Shown: one piece after another, positions 56,456 through 64,000 of the stretch
Layout of the letters: each line of letters opens with the position of its first letter
Numbering within the stretch: the first letter of the stretch is position 1
Origin: Sambucus nigra
Lineage: Eukaryota > Streptophyta > Magnoliopsida > Dipsacales > Adoxaceae
Assembly (NCBI GenBank): GCA_949130495.1
Contig: OX422208.1
Coordinates: 684,696,202 to 684,760,201 of the forward strand
Direction: 5' to 3'
Length of the DNA stretch: 64,000 nucleotides
The notes under the pieces: generated by a model
What the model was told of the DNA's origin: nothing
Databases searched by the model: none
Seen by the model: only the letters and a program-made list of their open reading frames with translations
Program-made: the position numbers and the translations under genes

Positions 56456-58091
56456 TGTTGAAAGATTGACCTGAGGTCCCCCTTTTAATTTCTTTAATAA
56501 ATATTATTTCCTTTTATATATAACGAGATGCGGAAGCGTAAAGATGTGTGATGGTTCACAAAACATACGAATTACCAAATTTTAATTTCCTTTTCAAATT
56601 AAAATTAAACCGAGTGAAATTAAATTAATCCATTAAAGTCATTTTCACTTAAACCAAGTTAATTCATCCAAGTCCTAGAATTTGCCTAAGTCATATTTTT
56701 CAATTTTATCACATTAGGCCAAACCAATTTTAACAATTAAATTAAATTACTTTAATTAATTAACTACACATTACCCAAATTTAATTAGCACCAAATTAAA
56801 CACGTAGAGATTAAATTAAACCAATTTTATCTTTTTACCTAAGCATGCGTTCTAGGTGATTTTGCAAAAGATAAAATAAACAATTAATCCACTACGCCGC
56901 TATGTACGAGGAAAAACCCAAAACGGGAAACAACCTCGGACGACCCTAGCCTCAAATCCACTAAGTACGAAATTTACAAATACAAGACAGAAAGGCTTAC
57001 AACACACGACTCGATCCATCTCAAGCCCCGACGCTTCTTCTTGTAGATGCCTCCACCTAGCGAATAACCCCGGAGCTCCACCGCGGTCTTGGAATCCACC
57101 GATCGGACTTTATGTGGTCACCGTCACCCAAACTAGGAGCCTTTCTCCATGTGGGTAAATCAATGCAAACTTCTCTTCAATTCGGTGTAGAGAAAACCGG
57201 TGCCAAACTCCAAGCAAGATATATGTATATGAGAACTTGGAATAAACTAATATGGGTGAAACAAAAGTGTATATTGTTTTCTCTTGAAAAGATGACACTT
57301 TGAAACATGAACTTTTTCTAAAACTATTTTGCTCTCAAATTATCTCTTAGAGATGTAAAGAAATGAAAAGGTTGAAATATAAAAATGGTTTCCCGCACAT
57401 AATAAAGTCTGAGAAAAATCAGTTAAGAAACAAGTGGGGAAGTGGGAGAAAAACTGCTAAAAATTGTTCCCGCCTGGCATCTCGTTCGAACGACATTTCG
57501 TTCGAACGACATTCTCGTTCGAACGAGTCTTCTAACGAAGTTCCAGTATGAACTCATTAGAAGCTCGTTAGAAATCTCGTTAGAACGACAATCTCGTTCG
57601 AACGACATTTCGAACGAAGTTCCAGTATGCCATAATGGGAAGTCGTTGGCAATCTCGTTCGAACGACTTGTGGTTCGAAAGATAATCTCGTTCGAATGAC
57701 ACTTTGAACGAACTCATAGAATGTTCAAAAATTCTTTTTAAGCCCAGAAAATTTTATATACTTTTATATAACTTTTAATAGAAAACATTCTGAAAACAAA
57801 ACACAGTTTTAAAAACCTAACACTCAATATAAACATGTTCCAAGCTCCTATATATATATATATGTAATGCATTCGTACCTTGGGAGCATGGAACCACTGT
57901 TGATGACGTTGAAACGAGGCACATAAACCATGGCAATTTGATGAAGCTTTATACACTTAGCCGCTACGTCTTCAACAAACACGTCATAGGCTTGAAAGAT
58001 GATCAAAATACTCTATCCTATGACTCAAACGTTTTTGTTCAGAATTGAGCCAAAACTACAAAGGACTCAATTGGAAATTTGCGTCCTTACA
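56456..58091 (-). repeat. 5' LTR (right copy) of element D, 1636 bp
   Basis: Collinear with 50842-52456. The palindrome array (57481-57711) has an extra unit ATTTCGTTCGAACGAC at about 57495-57510 not present in the left copy. TATA-like site at 57377-57386. Confidence 0.92.
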
Positions 58092-58096
58092 TTCCT

Positions 58097-61066
58097 AATT
58101 TACACACACTTCCATTCTCAGAGTTGAAGTGATGACTCTCCTATGTAAAGACCCTCACTTTCTCTCCCCCAAATTCATGCACTTCACTCGTCATGGTTAC
58201 CTAGTGATGAAAATCAGCGGTACACACAACCATAAACATAGGTATTACATGTGTTATTATAATAAATACTCTCCCACTAAGCACAACTGGGATGCATGTC
58301 AGTTAACATATAATTATTGAGAAAGCCACACTAACACGTGCACAATTCCACTTGGCATAGTTGGGACGACCAGGCCTAAAGGTTGACAACCCCGATTCTG
58401 GTGGTAATTAAGGGGATTATAGGTAGGGCACACCATGTGGCATGACATGTGGTACTGAGAGATTGAGGAGGCGTAGTCGTTCAAAGATCATGGACTCACT
58501 AATGTATAATAAAAGGAGAAACTTGTTACATTTTCCTCTATAAAATCTTGCTATTATTTTACTACAAATATAAGATCAAAGTTGCCAATTGATCACTAAG
58601 AGGAACAACTCGAATTATAGGACACTTATATCTATAAATTATTGTGGACTTAATAACTTGGGGCATTAGATAGCTCCCCCTTTGTATCCATGTCTTGGAC
58701 TCTCAGCTATCAACCCTATCACTCTAAGTTATCTTCTTCCTTTTCATAAATCAAACTCCACTCTTCCTTAGCCATGGACGTAGGAAGGAGGACCCATCAA
58801 AACACGTAAATTTGGGTGCCCTATTTTGTATTGTACTTATATTCTGAGGATTAATTGGTATTTAAAAATTAATTTAGGATTGATATATCCTATAATAACT
58901 AGACAAGGGATAAATTTTGGGTAGAGAAGCGAATGTTAGGTACTAATTTGTCTCCAGCCTTATTTGTTGTAAATTGAGGACTTAGTTGAAATAAAATGAG
59001 CGTAACAAGGGAATCCTTGAGTGATTTCATTAAAGATGATTAAAACAAGGATATTTCATTTCCATAGATTATGCCAAATTTTTTGTGCTAGAATTTAGAT
59101 ATGAGTTAATAGCTAGAATAAAACCTAACGACTTAAGACTACAACATACGCAGGCAATAAGAAATATGATCAAATAGAGAATGAATGAATAGAGACATGG
59201 ATTTACATGGTTCATACCTAAATTGGTGTCCTATATCCATTTGGGATGTGCACTTTCACCCTCACTAAAATGTGATATCCACAAAGACTGAGTGCAGGAT
59301 ATTTTCTTTATCTCTCTATGTCTCTCATTATTATTCTACCCTCGCTTTAGTATCATAAAAATATAGTATTTAATACTAGTCCTTATAGGGTATAAAATAA
59401 GCTTAATTTATAAGGACAAGGATGGGAGATGAAGTAGTAGTCCACAATGCAAATGGCATGTCATTGTTAAGGAGAAAAGGGGGGCATTCCTTCTAGGTAA
59501 GCGAGGTAATGCTGAGTTAGCTTATGTACTTAGGGAGAGAATATTACAAAGTTTATTGTCGATCTATTTTTGTCATGATCACACATTGGGAGTCGCAACC
59601 ATGTGTATAGAACTTTAGGGAGTGGACGGGTGGTGCTAGCATAGTATGTAGACCTTGAGCATAATTTAGGTGGTAAGGTCTAAGTTATGCTAGGTCAATA
59701 CATTAATAAAATTGGGTTCTAATAAGTGACATTAGGCATGGGTTAAAGTCAACCTCTTAGGACTTGAAAAGATTATAAGAGTCATTTTTTTAGTCTAATC
59801 ATAGGGGTATCAAATTTTCTTATATAATAGGTGATAGGGAATGATATTAAGAAAATCTTTACTGGACAAAAAACTTTGAAGGATCATGCCCTTGAAAGAA
59901 ATAACAAAATCCTGGTTTCAAGCATAAACCTAGGGTTTCGAACCACGATACCTTTGCGGATCTTATATGTGATCCGAATGAGGAGAAATATGGTTTGAAG
60001 AAGATGAAGGGGCTTTTTCTTTTCCTCTAAAACCTTTCTTAAACTTCAAAAAGTCCTTGAATCTTTTACTATATGACCCCCCCAAAGTATTCTTAGTGTG
60101 TGGGCACTTTCGGAGATGAAAAGTTTGTGAAATATGAGAGAAATTATTTTCTCTATCCTCCCCCTTTCCAAAAATGTGAATAGTTTTTTTCCTATCTCAC
60201 ATTATAACCCTTATGATATGTTATAATACTTAAATCCCTAGCTTAGACCTATATATATGGGTACACTAAGTTGTCGTGGACTAATTTAGATTTCCAGAGA
60301 GTTTGATCCTACTACCTAGGTAATGCACTATACTAGGGACTTAAGACTAATAGTTAAATTGGCTTCCAATCTAATATATGAAAATCCCTTATTACTTCCA
60401 GTAATATATTTTATTTTTTGTCTAATTATAATTAATTTTACTAAATAATTATAATTGCACTCCAGTTTAATTATCTCATAATTATTCTAATAATGAGTTA
60501 TATGCTAGCAAAGTTATATAGCACATAATTTGATTTCATGCGTAAAGCATACACTACATGCTTGGCAAAATTAAATTTTTCGCTAATTGATTTTCACCAA
60601 CATCTTATTTATTCCTTGATCTCAAACTTAACATATTTATTACTCTATCGGATTATAAATAATCCACTGATCTGGTTTAGTGGTAGAATAAAAACTTATA
60701 GGTTTATTAAGGGGTATCACAATCCAGGATGTCTCCTAAACGTAGGTTCATCTCGAATATGATCCAAACATGTACACAAAATAATTTCCCAACTTACGAA
60801 TATTTAGACCAAATAAATTAGATTGCAGTCATAACAACCAAAGCAACAATTGTATGCCCATTTTAATCCTTGTAGTCCTCGGGATTATGAATCTATAAAC
60901 CCTTTGCAAACGATGTGTGATTGTGCAAGTCTAATCTAGTCAACATCTAGATTTAAATCGCACCCTTGTCTTATTTAAATCCCACCTGTATCCCATTCTT
61001 AAACCATCAAACAATTTCATATAGTCAAAATAAACTACTAAGATCATACGCATTTGTTTCCCATTA
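58097..61066. other. Unassigned DNA, partly the rest of a Tork LTR
   Basis: 58097-59900 has no ORF with a domain and no repeat boundary. Read on the minus strand, the LTR block at 61067-61312 must continue leftwards from 61066, but its end is not recognisable and no second copy exists to fix it. An AAACCCTA/TTCGAACC stretch at 59935-59950 is noted. Confidence 0.3.
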
Positions 61067-61312
61067 GGATATCAATTCCCTATCTATACTGTGAAATGTT
61101 AAATTGAACTAAAATCGGAATTTTGATCTTTTTCTGATGAAGCCGAACCCAACTCACTAGAATTCGTACTAAATTCAATTAATCAGCATTCATACAATAT
61201 ATTGAAAGCAAACACAAGGCATTCTGATAGACATGGTTCTCATTTCAAAATGTACTTGACAATATTTAATAATAAATAAATATCATACATTGTTTTAAGA
61301 ATAAAACCCTAA
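61067..61312 (-). repeat. Start of the 3' LTR of a Tork-like copia element
   Basis: On the minus strand the sequence from TATTAGGGTTTTATTCTTAAAAC (61312) onward matches 62537-62288. It follows AAGTGAGAGAT, the usual polypurine tract form after Tork RNase H. Confidence 0.65.
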
Positions 61313-61324
61313 TAATCTCTCACT

Positions 61325-62240
61325 TAGTCTTGAACCCATGTGCACATACAACTACCGCCCATTCCATTTACATGACTATCAAAAGCCTTAGCTAGTAAGA
61401 TCTTTGTAAAAGGACTTTCTAGGTTGTCATGAGATGGAATCTTGGTCACAATGAAATCACCTCTTCACATAATCTCTCGTATCATTTTAATACATGCGCT
61501 CAATGTGATTATCCCTATTATTAGTTCTTAGTTATTTTTAGTTATCAACCACTCCACTTTTGTCATAGTAAAGTGTAATTCCCAACTTCACTAAAGGAAG
61601 GATAACCAACTCATTTAGTAAGTTTTGGATCCAAACAGTCTCCTTTAATACCTATGAAGATACAACACATTCAGCTTCCATGGTTGAATTAACAATACAT
61701 GATTGCTTTATACTCATCCAACATATGGCTCCACCTCCTAAGGTAAACACATATCTTAAGGTTGATTATCCAAAATCCCCAACTTATTAAAAGTCTGAGT
61801 CCATGTACCCTAAAGGTACAATAATATCCGCTGAGTAAACTAGCACATAATCTCTAGCCTTTTTCGAGTAATTAAGAGTGTGTTGTGTTGTAGTTCAACG
61901 CTCCTCACATGGGTTAGACTAAAAGCAGTTAAATACACTAACAATAAATCACATGTTTGATCCTGTACACAATATAACATATATAATCCTCCTCGTAATC
62001 GAAGATTGAGTGATATTCTTCATCCTCTTTATCTAATTAGGTGTCTTAGGACACCGATCCTTAGATAAAGGGACTCCATGCCTGAATGGAAGAAATACTT
62101 TCTTGGAATCTTGCATGCTAAACTTTTTTACCACGCCATTTATATAAGTGGCTTATGATAAGCCCAACATCCTATTTCTTATCACTTAAAAACTTAATCC
62201 CAATGATGTGATCGGATTCTCCTAAGTCTTTCATATTTAA
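61325..62240 (-). pseudogene. Tork-like copia RT C-terminus and RNase H, broken
   Basis: The minus strand gives NMKDLGESDHIIGIKFLSDK, FSMQDSKKVFLPFRHGVPLS, CPKTPN (late RT), SNPCEER, LNYSKKARDYVLVYSA (connection), [89 protein letters not shown] and FTKILLAKAF. These are the ordered RNase H motifs of Tork elements, including the D of DSDF and E of MEAE; the third acidic position has drifted (YYDKS for YCDNS). Many stops. The upstream RT, integrase and gag are deleted. Confidence 0.8.
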
Positions 62241-62287
62241 TTGAATATATTACCACTTTTTTATGTTGGATATGACACTCATATACT

Positions 62288-62537
62288 GGATATCAACTCC
62301 CTATCCAGGGTGTGAATTGTAAAATTGAACTATAATCAAAATTTCAATTTTATGTGATGAAGTCGAACCCAAACACACCTAAATTTCTACCAAGTTCAAT
62401 TGACCGACATTCATACAATATATTTAAAAAAAATATAATGCATTCTCACAAACTTGATTCTCACTTCAAAATGAACTTGGCAAACCTTTATAAATAAATA
62501 AACGTTATACATGGTTTTAAAAATAGAACCCTAACTA
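62288..62537 (-). repeat. Partial 5' LTR of the Tork-like element
   Basis: About 250 bp homologous to 61067-61312, joined near 62280 directly to the late RT. The rest of the 5' LTR and the first two thirds of the element were lost in one internal deletion. Confidence 0.65.
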
Positions 62538-63060
62538 TAGTATATAACATTACTCTTAGTACTAAAGAGAACCAATAGAGAGCATACAAATATACTAGAA
62601 TGTGGGTTAGCACTTCACCCTTTTTATCTAGTGCTTCAATTCTCTAACGATTTTGAGATTACATCCAATTAAAGTCCGTAAGCCCCATATTTTAAGAGAT
62701 TCACTTTCTTTATCAAAGAAAATACAAGTAATTATTCAAACATTTAATCATTAGTTAATAATGTTTAAACTGATAATCATGTTGATGATAACGGTTGTCC
62801 TTTTTCATTGATTGATTATGCGCTACGTGTGAAAGTTATTTTCCAATACGTTTTTTAGTTTATGTAGAAGTTTCACTCCTATAATGCGACAATATATGCC
62901 TCATGTTCAAAGATAATGAATATCATACCATTTTCTTTCATAGTTTCAACTTTCAAGAATATGTAATGAATTACTTATAAAAGTATTCATTATTAAAAAA
63001 ATGTCTATTCTTAATGTTATTTATATAGCCTATAAGAATGGATACTTATTAAAAAAATTA
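62538..63060. other. No gene seen
   Basis: AT-rich, no ORF above chance, no repeat end identified. Confidence 0.4.
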
Positions 63061-63063
63061 CTA

Positions 63064-63067
63064 CTGC

Positions 63068-63125
<58 letters not shown>

Positions 63126-63212
63126 GTTATTATTATTATTATTATATTTATTATTATTATTATTATTACTATTACTAGGACTATTATTACTATTATTGTT
63201 ATTATTGTTGTT
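63064..63212. repeat. (TTA)n microsatellite, about 150 bp
   Basis: Nearly pure ATT/TTA triplets, with interruptions (TTG, CTA, GGA) after 63123. The Leu- and Ile-rich ORFs over it are artefacts of the repeat. Confidence 0.95.
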
Positions 63213-64000
63213 GTTGTTATGAAGCTCAAACTATATTCTTTTTAAAATGTATGCTAAATAATTTACTTGTTGCATTTAAATGTTGATTATCTTGTTGGAT
63301 CAAATATTAATGGTCATGTTAGATGCTTTAGGAGTGGAAACTAGTATTTTGGGTTGAGTTTTTCTCTTGACTAGATACGATACAACACAAATACACCTAT
63401 TAAAACACAAACATGATAGGATTTCCTATTATTTACCTTAACTAATTCGATCCATTTAAAACACAACACATTTAACATGTTTTAGGATTTCACACCCGAA
63501 TAAACCTAGTAAGACACAAATAGAAGAATAAATAGAAAAAAAATTACATGAATTACTCGACTAGCATGAGTCATTATTTTGAGAAATGTATTTATATGCT
63601 AAAATAACCTCTATTTGTCAAGGTGTTTATTTGAACCACCCCATCAAATTGAGTCAAAACTACACTTGTAGAAAAAAAGTACCCTACTTTTGCAGGGTGT
63701 CAATTGCCACCCCATGACACACCATAATTTGTATGTGTGTGTGTGTGCATACACGCGTGTGTGTCATGAATTTAATAAGCAAAGTTTATTCATATATTTA
63801 AGTTTTTTTACTCTCACTGACGAGAAGAAGAGTATTATTAATACTCAATACGGATATTACTACATCATTCATTTGCAAAAGTTCTTGTGTTTATGTGATC
63901 ATGGTGAAGGTAGTTCATGAGGATCAAATATATCTAGAATATTTATATCAAGCGATTTTAATGTAATCTTCTTATCGAATAATCGTGTGATGTAGTATCT
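63213..64000. other. No gene seen; short (TG)n tract
   Basis: A TG repeat at 63731-63747 is the only structured feature. A 76-codon ORF across it (63690-63920) has no domain. Confidence 0.4.

Larger units (their letters stand above)
50842..58091 (-). mobile_element. SIRE-like copia element D, gag only, TSD TTCCT
   Basis: LTRs 50842-52456 and 56456-58091 bound 4.0 kb. The target duplication TTCCT occurs at 50837-50841 and 58092-58096. On the minus strand: 5' LTR (right), tRNA-Met primer-binding site, two-part gag, about 2 kb of non-coding DNA, polypurine tract, 3' LTR (left). The LTRs differ little, so the insertion looks like one of the youngest LTR elements here. No protease, integrase, RT or RNase H. 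Confidence 0.92.

Noticed and set aside
7752..57711. The palindrome arrays as CRISPR-like repeats
   Set aside because: The genome is a plant nuclear one, the spacers are not uniform, and the arrays belong to LTRs.
63001..63229. ORFs of almost pure Leu or Ile on both strands
   Set aside because: They are the translated TTA microsatellite; no start context, no domain.

Overview
The window is nuclear DNA of a flowering plant. It is AT-rich and almost entirely built of transposable elements, many inserted into one another. Lineages recognisable from protein motifs, primer-binding sites (PBS) and terminal repeats are Ty3/gypsy Athila/Tat and Tekay/Del-like, Ty1/copia SIRE/Maximus-like and Tork-like, a BED-finger hAT, a CACTA element and a MULE-type MITE. 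Two degraded plant-mobile-domain type genes (PMD and DUF7745-like) are also plant hallmarks. The species cannot be told from the sequence. I see no intact host gene, tRNA gene, rRNA gene or CRISPR array.

Layout. 1-3930: gag/pol-less Athila/Tat-type element A (5' LTR cut by the window edge). 3946-5729: PMD pseudogene with recognisable introns, interrupted by gypsy element B (5730-11917, minus strand, gag only). 12436-13800: second, DUF7745-like pseudogene. 14395-14747: minus-strand Tat integrase fragment, cut by the next insertion. 14748-33110: Athila-like gypsy sequence (gag, protease, RT, RNase H, integrase, all broken) carrying a copia element (20696-26969). An 814-bp protease segment is present on both sides of that copia element, so the whole is a chimera of two Athila copies. 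35051-40599: SIRE-like copia element C with TAATG target duplications and only the second half of gag. 41280-44270: an old minus-strand LTR fragment beside a plus-strand SIRE RT/RNase H fossil. 44538-50298: 3'-truncated hAT carrying a MITE (45780-46013, 9-bp TSD) upstream of its first coding exon and a CACTA element (46091-48647, TSD ATA) inside that exon. 50842-58091: SIRE-like element D, minus strand, TTCCT target duplications, nearly intact gag broken by one UAG, no pol. 61067-62537: internally deleted Tork-like copia, minus strand. 63064-63212: long TTA microsatellite.

Main themes. (1) Four LTR elements (B, C, D and the copia inside Athila) keep gag sequence but no pol, so they could only have moved by using enzymes supplied in trans. 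(2) The LTRs of gypsy B and of copia C and D, from different superfamilies, all carry an array of a CpG-rich palindrome built on CGTTCGAACG a short distance upstream of the presumed TATA box. Element A has a different palindrome (GTCGAC core) in the same place, and the Athila LTR has ACGTCA/CACGTG motifs there. This shared promoter layout is the most unusual signal in the window. (3) The Athila LTR also contains a tRNA-like Pol III module (A box, B box, T6 terminator), and the nested copia gag carries five tandem CCHC knuckles, each damaged.

Boundaries given to the base are those where both LTRs, target duplications or terminal repeats can be read directly. Others are approximate and are said to be so.
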